Shown: positions 50,893 to 64,000, numbered from the stretch's first letter. The stretch: DNA of 64,000 nucleotides from Epiperipatus broadwayi (GCA_028023455.1 JAQFVV010006312.1:2647898-2711897); one strand, 5' to 3'. Numbers and translations: made by a program. The notes: generated by a model not told the origin, from the letters alone.

Positions 50893-53800
50893 AGTAGTTT
50901 ATCCCCATTATTAACTTTAAAATATGTTAATTTTTTAAAAACTTTAGTAATTGTATGTAGTTGCCATCATATATCAAATTTTAAAAATAAAATTGTTGTG
51001 TCAATTTTATTTTTATGCATAAATTTGTATTTTTTCCATTTCAATTTTTTTTATTAGAAGATTGATAAAGTTCACATTTTCTTTTATTTGTATTTGAATG
51101 TATAAAGTTGTTTTAAGTAAATAAAAAAGCTAAATAAATAAATAACAAGATAATTGAAATGATAGATTAAATCATTATTGATAATTATTATAGATACAAC
51201 CTTAGTAATGAAACATGTGTGCATGGATTTTGTATTATGGAATAAAAAAGATGCATTATTAAAATTTAATAAGTTTATATAAAAAAACTTTTTTATTTTT
51301 TAAAAATTATTATTCAATGTAAATTTTTTATTATTATTTGAATATAATTGTGTTCTAAAACATGTAAAGGATTTGTGTAAAAGTATCTTGATATAGCAAT
51401 ATATTTTATATCATGTGGTTTCTAAGAGACAAGTATTCAAAGGATGCTATAAAAATTTTGATGTCAAGAGAAGATTATTGAGAGGGAGTTGTTTACCCTT
51501 CAAAAAAACTTTATTTATTTTTTAATGAATTTTTAAGGCAAATGAATCCATTTTGTTATCAGAGAATTCAAGAATCATAAATAAAATGATAAAGTCTATT
51601 ATCCAAGATGACTTGCTAAAAAATAAGATAATCAGAAGATTGCAAGCCTTCAAACACATTGCATTATTTGCCAAAATGTCATTGTGACATGATGATAATG
51701 ATAAAAAAAAAAAATTATATCTAATAAAAGAAATCTGTCTATTTAAAGTAAATTGTCAAAAAATCTGCAGTGCATAAATGGCTGAAGTAAAAATACCAAC
51801 ATTTATATTAATTCACATGTTGTAAACATTTCTAAGAATTAACAACTCTTCAAGATTAGTCATAATTATCTTCATAATGAGCATTCATGGATAATAAACT
51901 ATTTATTTTAAGAACTGTTAAATTTTATCTTAATAGAACTTCTTTATAGTATTTGTCACTTTTCATCTAATCTTTCATCAATATCATTGTACAATCAAAT
52001 GAAAACAGGTTTAATGGATTTTATAATTAAGACTTTATAATACTAAAAAAATAAAATCTTATTGTTGATATTATTATTATGATTTTGCTGTTTATATATT
52101 TTTAGCTCTCCCAAAGAAAATTCCTTAAAGGGTAGAGGCAATTTTATACTAAAAAAAATAAAAATCATATATTTAGGTTAAAAAGGTAGAGTAGATTTAT
52201 TCTATTTTACAAAAGACTTTATCTTGTGTTTGGAAAGGAGAGTGGAATATTCCTTAAAATGATTATTAGTTTACAGTGCATATGTAGTGGATGATCCCTA
52301 AGGATTTTTACAGATTAAAACATAGAGCTATATAAATAAATAACTCATTATAAAAAGTCATTTATAATTTGAGGAAATAATTTCTTGTTGCATTCAATTT
52401 AACAGCAACAATAGTCTATATCCATTTAATTTAATGCTAAATGCATCAAAATTCTAGTTCTTAAAGTTTTTTATTAAAATTATTGACATTAAAATTTTTT
52501 TTTTATATTACTTTTAACTTATGTTGTGGTAGTACTGGATTTGCCCTTATAAAACTTTGTCTGACAAGTGAATTAATGCATTCATTAAATGAAACAATAG
52601 TATTTCATCAATATTAAATTAAATTTTAACTTAATTGCCAATGTATAAATTACTGTGCTAATCATAGTATAAATATCAAATGCATAATATGCTATTTATT
52701 AAATTGTTCAATTAAATCATAAAATAAATTTTGTGCATAATAATAACCAGAATCAATGGTTGTTTTTCAATGACTTAATCTTTGTACATCAATATATTAA
52801 AAATGTTAAGATAAGAGACTGCAATCACTTAATGATATGATAATTCATCAGGATTACTAATTAGATTAATAAATATGTATGGAATGTACCCATATGACAC
52901 GTGAGACCAGTAAATGTGTTGGAAAGAATCTTTACAAGTCATAATGGTACCATGTAGAGAATGAATTTTATGATTATTGTATATTAAAAGTTTGAGAATG
53001 AAAGCTGATATTTTCATATAGTGAAATTATTGAATGAAAAGGAAGAAAAGAGTTATTTGCAATATTGATAAAGAAATGGTACACTAGATATAAAGTAATT
53101 TTAATATGGTAAAATGGTAAAGAATGCTTAGTAATCTAGAGAATTCTGCAGATTTTAAATTGTTGTCTTTAAAATTTTTGCTTTCTTTCAAAGAAGAAAC
53201 ATGAAGAAACTTTATGTAATGATATTTATTATTATTATAACATGTATTGTCTTGTCATTTTATGTATGTTAGTGTTATAGATTTGGCAACTGGTTTGCTT
53301 ATAGAATAAAAACCATTAGTGTGGCTATAAGATTGTTCATAAACCAAAAGTTACAGGTAATACTACTAAATCAAAAATCTGTTTATATTCCAAAGGTGAT
53401 CACAACTAAAAAGATAAAATTTCTCATAATACATTGTTAAACTTTGTTCTGTTATTGTAATTTTATCTTAATATTTTTCCTTTGGTAAAGCTGCATTTAC
53501 TGAATGATAATAAAAAGGTAATACAAAATTTTAATCAATTTAGGCACATTGAATATTATGTTCTATATTATGATATATAATTAATTCTGTTAATGATTAT
53601 TATAGTTGTGGATCACTGTCAAATTGATAATTGTAAGTTTAATTTTCATGTATTAATTAATAATATATTCCATACTGCTTAATGTTTACATTTATACAGT
53701 AGGTGTTATTTAGTATAAGATTTGGTTGTTGTCAAGTCAAATAATTATGATTATATGTGTTGTTATATTTGTAATTTATGCATGTATCCGTGTTAAATCG

Positions 53801-56032
53801 TGTCAAATGTACTTTTTCTCTTACCCTGCATGAGAGTGTAAATTATCATCATGGTTGAATCGTGTATGATAACCATAGAACTTTGAGCAAATTAAGGCTA
53901 TGCTATTATAATGTATTTTGTATACTTTCTTAAACAAGAGATTGATTACCCCTTCTTTTTCCCCATATCCCTAAAGGTGTACTTGATCAATTGTAGCCAT
54001 GGAATGATTTGTGGTCTAGGTTATTTGTTCACTTCTTTATCTTAGCTTAACTACATTACATCTCTAGATATATTGTACATTTCACTAGATTTCTTACTCT
54101 TTAATCTTAAAGTTAGTAATTAGAAATGCAAACTGTGTTTAACATTAAGCAAATGATGGTAAGAAATAATAATATATTGTCATGTATTATTTTATATTAG
54201 TAAATCATTGTCTAGTGCCTTATCTATTTGAAGTGATGTCATGTATACAAGTCACCTTTGTTATTTACTATTTATAGTTAAGTATTAAAATGCTAATGTT
54301 TTCACTAATGTTAGCGAAAACTCTGCTTTATGACATTAATGATTAATGTATAGAATCATAGTAGTATTCATTCTCAAAGTAATATCGATAATCCAGTATC
54401 TTGAATAAATAAATAAAAATAGGAACTCATATAATCTTCTTAACCTATTATAATATGAACTATAATTACTGCTTTAGGATTACCTATTATGTTATATTGC
54501 CTAATATTGAATAGTGCCCGCTTGCTATTTATCGGATATGAATTTTAGGATTATCTTACCTATAATTAGTTTTAAATAAATAAGTTTCATAAAACTATGT
54601 TTGATATAAAAATGACAATAGGATAAGACAAATTTAATTTAAAGAATAGAATTAAATAACAAATCACTATACGATGATAATGGATTATAATTTTACTTAG
54701 ATTCAAAGAGATCTATTTTTAATATTTAAATGTATTAATTAAAACTTGTTCTTTGTATTTTCTGCCTATAAGTTGATCAAGAATATATATTTTCTTCTGT
54801 TGTTGCTGTTGATTTATGAAATATGGAAATAAAATTTTGTTTTTGAAAATGTATTCAGTTGTCTGTAGTCTTATTGCTAAACACTATCCTTATTGTTATT
54901 GCTATCCACACATCGTCATTGCCACCAACATCATCATGACTTAATATGATTTATTTTATTATATATTAGCATATTAGAAATAAGTTTTTCCATGCTCTTA
55001 TATGTCGAGTATACAAAATTATGCTATTTATTGATCAAAACATGGTTAATATTATGTACGTATTTTATTTTCAAATAATGTCTTAAAAGTTAAATATTTA
55101 ATTTTGGGGAATAACTTTTTTTATAAATTTTTAAATACTGTTCATTCACTGAACTTGATCATATTATTTATTGTGGTCAAAGCAAAATTAGTTTATAAAT
55201 GATTATTATATTTACCTTATTATAATTGGGAATTTACTGATTCATCATAAAATTTAAAGTTTACCTTTATTATTGCCAGTAGAGTACTTAAATATTCTTT
55301 ACTAATTTCATTTATGTATTGTTTTTCATAGTTGGATCATAGTAAAATTCCTCTTACTGATCAAACATACTTTGTTAAAATAGTGACATTTCAAATTATA
55401 TAAACCCTGAGGAATTAAATTATTAATTGTTTTAACTTTGATTTTGTTGTTAGTTTTCATTTTTCAAGTTATTTGACATGCATTATCTTGATCTCTTATG
55501 TTTATACTTATTGTTCTTTGATTCATTAGATCTCAAAGATTTAATCTTCCTTTCTTAATTTCTAAAACGTAGAATCCATTTTTGTTAGTTTTTAAACTTT
55601 CTTTTCAATTAATCAAGCTTAGAATCTCTTGCCTTTATTTCAGTAGTATCTTGCTTTTGTTTGGAATAATATCAGTTTAATAGTTCAGGATCCCATACAT
55701 TATCACCAACATTTTTGTTATAGCTCATCCATATTTTATTTTATTTTATTTTCAACATCATCTCATTTTATTATACCATCATAATTTATTCATCCTTCAC
55801 TGATACCTATTCTATCACAAACATTAAATATTCATTATCTTAACACATTTCATTTCTTTTCTCCTCATTCTTAAGTCTATTCATTATTCATTTCTATTAG
55901 TTAATTATTATTTACTCTTCACTAGCCATTTAATCTTCTACATTTTTATTCATTTATCTTCATTCCATACTTCTTTATTTTTATACTCACCTCATAAATA
56001 GAAACTTTCCTGATTATTAACCATCTTTTAAA
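50890..56032. other. AT-rich gene desert, 5.1 kb
   Basis: I see no coding region, RNA gene or transposon end. From about 55730 to 56030 the plus strand is strikingly poor in G. Confidence 0.6.
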
Positions 56033-56148
56033 GTAAACAAAGGCAAAACTCTCCATACAGTAGTGCCACCCTGTGCCAAACAGAGTAATCAATGAATGCC
56101 AGAAGGCTTGTGCATAAAATCTCTATCTAGTGCCTACTCATCCAATAT

Positions 56149-56188
56149 CCCCAGACTAGTTCCTGGCTTGTGGCCATCATCAGTGAGG
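56149..56188 (-). ncRNA. Hammerhead ribozyme motif, core mutated
   Basis: On the minus strand this has stem I (CCTCA/TGGGG), CTGATGA, stem II TGGC-CACAA-GCCA, then GGAAC where GAAAC is needed, loop TA and GTC. Only the second core box differs from the intact copy in the other arm, so this one is expected to be inactive. Confidence 0.8.
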
Positions 56189-56249
56189 GGCTTTGGATCT
56201 GAGAGCACTGCATCTAGATCTTAAGTACAGTGCTCTCAGATCCAAGGCT

Positions 56250-56289
56250 CCTCACTGATGATGGCCACAAGCCAGAAACTAGTCTGGGG
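56250..56289 (+). ncRNA. Type I hammerhead ribozyme with intact core
   Basis: This is a self-cleaving RNA. Stem I pairs CCTCA (56250-56254) with TGGGG (56285-56289), including one G-U. CTGATGA (56255-56261) and GAA (56275-56277) are the invariant core. Stem II is TGGC/GCCA with loop CACAA (56262-56274). Stem III is only AC/GT with a TA loop (56278-56283). Cleavage would follow C56284. Very short stem III is known for hammerheads in Penelope-like elements, which may act as dimers. A transcript covering both arms would pair into one long hairpin that competes with this fold. Confidence 0.82.
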
Positions 56290-56405
56290 ATATTGGATGA
56301 GTAGGCACTAGATGAAGATTTTATGCACAAGCCTTCTGGCATCCATTGATTACTCTGTTTGGCATAGGGTGGCACTACTGTATGGAGAGTTTTGCCTTTG
56401 TTTAC

Positions 56406-59404
56406 AACAATTATGTGTTTGTTAGTATAGAGATGGTGATCATGTGATGTTTAGTGGTTTAATCTTTTAAAGTAGTAAATTAAATATTTGTCTTTTAATA
56501 ACTTGTTTTGGATATTGAAAGTTAGTTTAATAAATGTGCTTTGTTCATTATTAGACATAAGGATTTAAAGATAGTCTAATGTAAAATCGGTAGTGCACTG
56601 TGGCATCACTTATATTTAACATGCTCAACAAATAAAAATTGATTCTAGAATGAATAAAACTAGAATAGAGTTTCATGTTACTTATAAGTGTGGCTAATCA
56701 GGTAATAAATCAATTAGCTAACCATCTTTTATTAGATAATAAATTATCTATTTTTTTAGAAATTGATTGTACAAAAAAAAAACTATATCAAATAGTTTTA
56801 GATATTTAACTCAAAGGAAGTACTATTCTTGGTGGTCAGAAATGTAAAGCAATCTAAATAAAAACTGGTGTTAATCAAAGTGATGGTTTAATAACACATG
56901 CATGCTTCGTAGCAGCTTTATAAAATAGATACATTTAAAAAAAAACTTTATACTTCAGGCTTCTATATTTATATTATGCAAATGTTTTTACAAATTCAAA
57001 GAGTGATCAATTTTTTTTTTACTTTTTTGAATGCAATCTATATAGATTCTGGTTTAATAATTAATGTTCAAAAAACTTAAATATTTAATCACCCTATGAT
57101 GACAAAAAAATTAACAACTTGTAGCGTGAGTTTCTCCAATTGTGAGAATGTGAAACATGAAATATACTGATAGTTATTTGGATAGAAAAATAAATTTGGA
57201 TGCTATCATGTTATACAGACTTCACTAGCCTGTATTATTTATTAAATTAAACAATGGATTATTTTATCATAGTGGTGAATACATCTACAACTAAATTATT
57301 TGCATATAAAGCAGTTATTTTGTACAATTTATTACATATAAACCATAAACCTTAAGTAAAGGAACACAAAGACTCTGAAAATCTTTTATTTAATAAGCTT
57401 TTTTAGCTTTTTAGATTTGATTCTATTAAATTCGCGATTATAAAGGTACTCTTTATTAGAATGGACATATAAAGTTAATGTTTTAATAATAGACTTTCTA
57501 AAAATATTTAAAGTTAGACTTGTGTCTAATTTTCATGGAACACCATATCTCATTAATGTTATAAAGTTTATTTTCAAAAATACTCTAAAGAAGCAGAATA
57601 CTGTTTGTTTTTATTTGAGAAGATGGGGCTCAGGAAAAAAATAAAATTTATACATCAAGCTAAACAACATGGTCTAAAAATTAACAACTTTATTTATTTA
57701 ATTTTATCTTAAGCTAAAAATAGTCACTTACAGCGTACCATTCCAGATCTTTTAAGAGTGAAGAATCAGACCAAATACTTTACTATGAGTGAGAATATGA
57801 AAAGCTACAACTTCACTAAATATCCACACTTTAATCAAACTTCTCTTCATGAAAGTTATATAAACTTAATTAAATATTTTTACAACTCAAAGTGTAACAT
57901 TAACATTATAAGAAAATTTTGAATAAATTTTTAGTTACGATGTAATCAAGTAACCAACAACTAAAATTTAATTTCTTACTTAAAAGGTAGATAATTAGTG
58001 AAATTATAATTTTTCAAATTCTCACTTTTAATAAAGTACCTGATCTGATTTACTATTCATACTTTAAGATAAAAACAATCATTTTTTAACTTAATTAAGG
58101 AAAAGTTAGATAAGTGTATTTTTTTCTTTTTTAGATCATGTAGTTTAGTTTGGACTGTTAACTTTAATTAAATGTTATCAGGTTATGTCATAGGTGGACA
58201 TTTACTCTAGTTTAATATATGAAAAATTCTCAATATAATTTTAATGTTTAAATATTGTCTTCTAAAAATATTTGATATCATATGTATACAATCATCTATC
58301 ATTAATAATTTACTAAAAGATAAATGCTCTTTTTATGTTGGTAATTTTATGTGTGTGTATATGTGTGCGTATATGTACAACTATATACTATAATATGCTT
58401 TTACCAATTAATAAAATATACTTTCTTTCTTAATTTAGCATTATTTGTTTTAAACTTATGTTACGTTCAAAATATAATGGCAAATGTTGAAACCGAAAAT
58501 CACATCCTCGCCATTTTCAAACAATGCTTTAATATTTTCTAATTTTGAATTTTAAGACATCGTTTATTTTTCTGATGTCTGTAGTTTGCGGTTATGACCA
58601 TGAAGTTTTCATAAATCAGGTCAATTAATGCTTTGAAAAGAAAAAGTGATAGAGAAGAGGTGAATGTATGCTAGCAAAACAGACGGAGTGAGACTGAATC
58701 TGTGAGTGTGGAGCAAACTCATCTATTAAAGCTGACTAGAAAGGGAATTAATGGTTGTCTTTGTGCCTTGCCTTTTGTATTCAAACATTTTCAAATAAAA
58801 ATCCCGCACCAGATGAGCCCCAAGTAATAAACTTCCACTGCGGGATCAAGCAAATATTTATCATTTTATCTTTTGATTTTCATATCCTTTTTTTTTCTTC
58901 CTTTGCTTAAGCTGAAATATTGTCAAAATGTAATCTAAATATCTTTCATAATAATGTCAATTACGATAAATATTTAAACAAAAGGGATCAAAAATATTTT
59001 TCCGTTTTAATTTAATGGCTTTAAAATTTTAAATTCTTTTTTAAAGTGATGATTACGATAATAATGTTTATTTTATGGAATAAAAACTATAATGCCACTA
59101 ATTTAAATCAAGTAAATAATATACTGTAAATACTAATAGTATAGAAGTTTAGTTAAAGTTTACATTCATAATATTTAAATTTAAAGAATTCATTATGGAG
59201 AACTCTCCTAAAACTTAACATTTTTTACCGAAATCAAAACAGCCTAGAAGAGGAGGTATTATAAATACGCTAAATGGTAATTTTTTACTCCTCTGAATAA
59301 TTATTATTTTAATTATCAATATTTTTTAAACATAAGCAAAAAATGTAAAAAAAAATATTTGTTCACAGATTTATATAATTTAAAAATAAATATACAAATT
59401 TAAT
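56406..59404. other. AT-rich desert
   Basis: No gene is recognised. A small hairpin (ATCCCGCA/TGCGGGAT, 58801-58808 and 58839-58846) sits in a less AT-rich patch at 58560-58860. A short GT/AT run lies near 58349-58377. Confidence 0.55.
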
Positions 59405-59482
59405 GTAGCTCATAGTATAGTAGTAGTGTATCTGCCGTTCATGTCTATAATCTAGATTTGAATCCAAAGCAGATAAAACATG
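59405..59482 (+). repeat. tRNA-derived SINE head, degraded
   Basis: TAGCTCATAGTATAGTAG (about 59405-59423) looks like a tRNA D-arm/box A of the Asp/Gly/Glu kind, and GATTTGAATCC (about 59455-59465) like box B, at tRNA-like spacing. The acceptor stem does not close, so it is not a functional tRNA gene. Confidence 0.55.
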
Positions 59483-60506
59483 AACGTTTTTTTAAATTTT
59501 AATGAATCTTACATATTTTTTTTAAATAATGGCCTGTAGACAGCCTAAGTATCATTAAATATTGTTCAATAAATGATTATCTAGTTATTCTTAACTGTGG
59601 AATAAATCAAAAAGGGGAAATATTAAAACTTTCAACACCAAACAGTTTTCTTTTTCACTATTTTTCTATGAAAAGTGTTTAAAGATTACTTGTTTATCTA
59701 TGTAGACATAACAAAATATTATACATAAATGTAACAAAACAATGGGATGTCTGTATTACTTTTGTTAATACGGTAAAGAACTATAAATTGCATCGTAAGC
59801 TTTTCGTATGAAAGTATTTAAATAATATTTTCAAACTATTCTTGAAGAACATTATTATTGAGGAAAAAAATCTTGTTTTCTCAGAGATGTCAATAGAATA
59901 TATCAGTCTCTTATTTGTTATTCAGAATTACCTACAGATTCTCAACATTTCTCAATATTTTATTTATATTTCTGGGAAAAACATAAAAAAATATATTAAA
60001 CATATTAATATTTGATTATTCAGATTTTATGAATTGGAACACTATTATTTTATAAAATAAAAAAAAAATACTGTTTGTTTGTGCACAGAATGAAATTATT
60101 TTTCCTAAATTTTCAAATAGTCTGCAAATGAAATAAATATATTTATGAAAAGTAATGATTACACTTTGAAATGGTTAATCATTTCATAGCAGTAAATGGC
60201 GCTTGAGAAAAAGCATATTGGTTTTATGATAATCTATATGACATGCCTTAAATAATTTTTTCATCATTTTTATCACTTCTGTGAATGCTCATTTGAAGCA
60301 CAATTGATCATGATAAAATTGTCCTATTTTGATCACATTCTTAAAAATATATAATTTATTACAAATGTGCACAATTGTTGACATGGTTCATCGTATTTTC
60401 AAATAAATAAGTGTACTTTTGAGAAGATTAAAATTAAAATAGATAATAATTCAGAAAACATAATATTTATATGGTCATTAAAAGTCGATATCAATATTAT
60501 GGTGTC
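59483..60506. other. AT-rich stretch, nothing recognised
   Basis: No supported feature. Confidence 0.55.
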
Positions 60507-60801
<295 letters not shown>

Positions 60802-61146
60802 TTGTGTTTAGCATTAACATTAGAAAATGTAAATTTGGGATAACAACTTTATCATAAATTTGTTGGTAGATTGTAAATTGTTCTCATTCTTTATAATATC
60901 TATCAATTTATGCCACACTTTATTTTATCAAGTTTCTTTCATCTTTAGCCAATGCAGTAATAATTCTTGATATGTGATTCAGCATTTTTAGCAATGAATT
61001 ATAACAATTAGATATCATTCATTTAATAAATATGAACTTTTTAGTAAAGGATTATAAACTGACACAAACTTGTTGTTAGTCTTACATGTCTAAAAATAGT
61101 TATATTACAAAATATGGTCTGTAGATTGAATGCCATTAATTTGAAT
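60802..61146. other. AT-rich stretch, nothing recognised
   Basis: No supported feature. Confidence 0.5.
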
Positions 61147-61720
61147 ATCATAATTTTTTTAAAGATTAGCTAAACATGGTTTTTTTAAATATAACTTCTT
61201 TACCACATCATTTTTGGAAATATGATTAAAATGTTGCATATTTCATTGACAGAAACAGAACTATGATTAAAATTTGAAATACTTCATTGAGAGAACAAGA
61301 TGCATTTGAATATTTTTAAAATTATTAACATGAAGCTAATAGATGAAAAATTATCATAATTTTTTCAACATTAGTTTACACATGGATTTTTAAATATTCC
61401 TTTAAAAATATGACTAAAATCTGGAAAATTTCATCAACAAAACTTGAAATATGATTAAAATTTGGAATATTTATCAGCAGAGCAAGATGCAGTGGAATAT
61501 TTTCAAAAGATGGGATACTGCTCACCTAAAAAGTGCTGTCTGACTACACATTTGTTATATTTAACTTAATTATGTTTTATTTTCTTTATTGCGTTTGCAT
61601 GTTATTTACAACTCTTTGGATTTTTGTGTGTTTCAGCAGAATAATTTTCAAAATTACAGAATAGCGTCCACCTAAAAAGTGTGATGTCTGTCTGCACATT
61701 TTTTATAGTCTATAAAATGA
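61147..61720. repeat. Degenerate tandem repeat, period about 190-205 bp
   Basis: ATCATAATTTTTT blocks at about 61147 and 61353, and ATATGA(T/C)TAAAAT blocks at about 61219 and 61408, mark two units. A CACCTAAAAAGTG block with following TGTCTG...CACAT recurs at about 61524 and 61670. Confidence 0.65.
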
Positions 61721-61940
61721 ATGTTTTTTTTTAAAATTTTATTTACTGTATTTACATAAAAATATTTCGAATTATAATCCTTTGGTTTTTTCATTTTAAT
61801 AAATAAAAAAAAAATATTAAACACAATACTTAGAGTCAGCAATATTGTTTATACCATGTTGTCTGAACCCCTGAAAGTGGATTATTTAAAAGAAATGGAT
61901 GGGAAGCTTCTGGCAGTAAATATATGTAAGTACTAAAATT

Positions 61941-62592
61941 AGTAAAACAAAATTAGCAATAAGTAATCAAGTGATTGAAAATTGAAAATGGTATATAAAG
62001 TTAAATATTTACATTGTTAAGCTCAGGTTTTTAATAGTTTTTAAATATAAAAACCAAAGCTTGTTAATTTTGTTTTCAGCAAGTGAACTTTTTGCTGGAG
62101 AACATGAAATTGATTTTTTTTTCATTTTATTTTATTAAACAAAAATCAGAATTTGCTACAATAAAATTTAGAAGAAGCATATGCTTAACTGAACTTTGAA
62201 CTGTAAAACTCTGTGCTGATATTGTTATAGTATTTTGTTACTAAACAAAAACTGGAATTTGCTACAATAAAATTAACAATAAACACGTGATCAGCTAAAC
62301 TTTGGAATTTAAAACACCGTGCTGTTTTTATTGGTGGCAGACATCTGGTCATGTGATGTTTTTGTCACCATATTGTTTTCTTAAAATTATCAATGAGCAA
62401 CTTGATTTTAATTGAAATTTTGAATGATAAATGTAAAACAAAATTATTAATAAGTTATCAAATGACTGGAAATTGGGAAACAAATATTAGGATGAATTTT
62501 TTATCTTGTCAGGCTTAGGTTTTTGAGTACTTTTTAAACATAGAAAACTAGAACCTGTTAACTTGGTTGTGAATATGTGAACTGCTTGCTGT
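61941..62592. repeat. Nested tandem duplication, periods about 491 and 105 bp
   Basis: A block starting GTAAAACAAAATTA at 61942 and ending near 62100 (AGTGAACTTTTTGCTG) recurs from 62433 to 62592. Between them a shorter block (GAATTTGCTACAATAAAATT) appears at about 62149 and 62254. This array ends at the (TTA)n run. Confidence 0.7.
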
Positions 62593-62598
62593 AAAACT

Positions 62599-62810
<212 letters not shown>

Positions 62811-64000
62811 GTTTTAAAGGTAACTTTATTCAAAAACAAGTGGTTACATTGGTTGTTGATTATACATAGTGTTATACATAGGTTTACACAGTTATTACAT
62901 TACAGTCTGTATATTTGATTAGAGTCTCTTTGCACTTAAAAATTGACTTTTTAGAACTTAGATAGTGGCTTTCACAATGTTTTTGATTTTTTCACACTTT
63001 ATGAAATATTTATTGTCCAAGTTTATGTACAATATAAATCAATGATCATGGTTTCAGTAATTTTTTCATGTTCTTGCAACACTGAATTTCATGTTTGCCT
63101 TTGACCTTTTCTATTATATCCTTTATTATAAAGTGGCCTGAATTTTAAAAAGAGACCACGTTGCTGCAAATATATCAGGTGGTGCAATAATGCTGTCTCT
63201 TTCTTTTATTTTTTGCAATTTGTTCCTATAGGTGTTAGGGTGCCTTCTCATGTTGTTGCACAGTGTAAAAGTGCATCTGGTACACCAGAATGCATATAGG
63301 CTGAAAGTGGCAGCCCTTGTGGTGGGTATTCCTTTATTTTTGAATGTTTGTAGAATCTCATTTATTGTGGTTCCATTTTTCTTATATCCACCAACCATCA
63401 TCTGTCTTACTTTTTCAAGTCCTGAACAATTCATGTATGAAATGGTCCCATGTTTCCTCATCCCTGTGACACAGCATACACAAGGGATCTATATTTATAT
63501 AGAATCTTTTATATCTAATAAAATGACTTGTAGGTAGTGCTTTCAAATTGACTTTAATTATGAAATCGTAAAATTTTGGTTCCAGGTACCATTTCCTAAA
63601 TTTTTTAAGTAATTGGCTGTTATCAATTCCAATACAGATATTTGGTTATTCTCAGATTGTTTTTGTGTTAGGAAATCATGTATTTGCCAATATGTATATT
63701 TTATTGGACTTTTCAGTGTTACTTTGTTCTTGATGCTCTCAATGCTTTCAAGCAATGTAAAGATATAATTGTTTGTAGGTGGTGGACGATCTGTGGGTGT
63801 GATCTCCAATATTGGTTCAATATCTGGAAATTTTTTGACTATGGCTATTAGCAGATTTATTGTTTTTTGTGTCTGAAACACTGATATTGAGTGAAGTCCC
63901 AGACCATTCCATTTTTTGGTTGGTTAAGTTGCTTTATTGAAATGGCAACTACTTTCCTGTTCCATAGTAGTTTGCTACAAAATGAATTAATTGAGGCTAT
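62811..64000 (-). mobile_element. LINE 3' half, dead, running off the window
   Basis: This is the same family as 45721-46657. On the minus strand the end of the RT region comes first (near 63900-64000, with SFCSKLLWNRKVVAISIKQL). A spacer with DRPPP follows (63558-63881), then the zinc domain CMLCHRDEETWDHF near 63440-63485, the C-terminal stretch and a stop at 63126. About 315 bases of 3' untranslated sequence end TGAATAAAGTTACC before (TAA)n. Frameshifts near 63885 and near 63460-63540 and a stop after 63558 inactivate it. The element continues beyond 64000. Confidence 0.85.
63126..63881 (-). pseudogene. LINE ORF2 C-terminal remnant
   Basis: Two frames are readable. Positions 63558-63881 hold the inter-domain spacer (DIEPILEITPTDRPPP, then a YTYWQIHDFL stretch) that precedes the zinc domain in this family. 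Positions 63126-63461 hold the region after it, with YAFWCTRCTFTL and RRHPNTYRNKL close to the 46.3-kb copy. Between them the zinc domain is in a third reading. In life this C-terminal part helps bind the RNA and target DNA. The frames do not join, so no protein is made. Confidence 0.8.

Larger units (their letters stand above)
56033..56405. repeat. Inverted repeat, two 178-bp arms, each with a hammerhead motif
   Basis: Bases 56033-56210 pair with 56228-56405 around a 17-base loop, with only a handful of mismatches by eye. The outer ends read GTAAACAAAGGCAAAACTCT. Each arm carries a hammerhead ribozyme motif, in head-to-head orientation. The arms look like two copies of a Penelope-like terminal repeat or retrozyme unit joined in inverted fashion. 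No frame is coding. Confidence 0.9.

Noticed and set aside
58801-58846. Hairpin ATCCCGCA...TGCGGGAT considered as a terminator or regulatory RNA
   Set aside because: It has an eight-base stem with a 31-base loop in a eukaryotic desert, and no partner or homolog is recognised.
59405-59482. Considered as a true tRNA gene
   Set aside because: Box A and box B are recognisable, but the acceptor and anticodon stems do not form; it is better read as a SINE head.

Overview
This is an AT-rich, gene-poor stretch of an animal nuclear genome. The evidence is decayed eukaryotic retrotransposons and mariner elements, tRNA-derived SINE-like pieces, splice-like signals, very long trinucleotide and tetranucleotide microsatellites, and many foldback repeats. 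The mix (TX1/L1-like LINEs, Penelope-like and hammerhead-bearing repeats, Ty3-like elements, mariners) would suit an invertebrate such as a mollusc, but the sequence does not fix the species. I find no convincing host protein-coding gene, no rRNA, no functional tRNA and no CRISPR. Most open frames are chance or microsatellite translations.

Layout. 0-5 kb: a 5'-truncated LINE on the minus strand (about 1565-3720). 5-8 kb: a degraded hammerhead motif between partial direct repeats, a 417-base G-free tract, and a less AT-rich block with splice-like signals and a doubtful 100-codon frame. 8-13 kb: AT-rich desert holding a tandem duplication with a small palindromic insertion at 11.64 kb. 13.5-14.4 kb: a dead mariner. 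17.0-18.0 kb: a dead Ty3-type integrase. 18.6-19.45 kb: a TTAA-flanked piggyBac-like MITE. 20.7-28.2 kb: a minus-strand LTR element with about 2.6 kb LTRs, a polypurine tract and a broken coiled-coil gag-like frame, but no visible pol. 32.4-33.3 kb: a second dead mariner. 33.3-35.4 kb: a less AT-rich block I cannot assign. 36.0-38.2 kb: a cluster of foldback elements, one inserted in another. 38.8-49 kb: giant microsatellites, a Penelope-type GIY-YIG remnant, a tRNA-derived SINE piece and LINE fragments. 49-56 kb: empty AT-rich sequence. 56.03-56.41 kb: a 373-bp inverted repeat with a hammerhead motif in each arm, one with an intact core. 60.5-64 kb: two long (TAA)n arrays, layered tandem duplications, and the 3' half of another LINE running off the right edge.

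Nothing here forms an operon or pathway; the window reads as layered transposon insertions. The items I rate highest are a palindromic retroposon-like family with 10-14 bp target duplications (two copies, one with an empty-site paralog, one nested in another foldback), the intact-core hammerhead ribozyme at 56250-56289, and the long-LTR element without pol. All homology calls come from motif recognition by eye; no alignment or database search was run.
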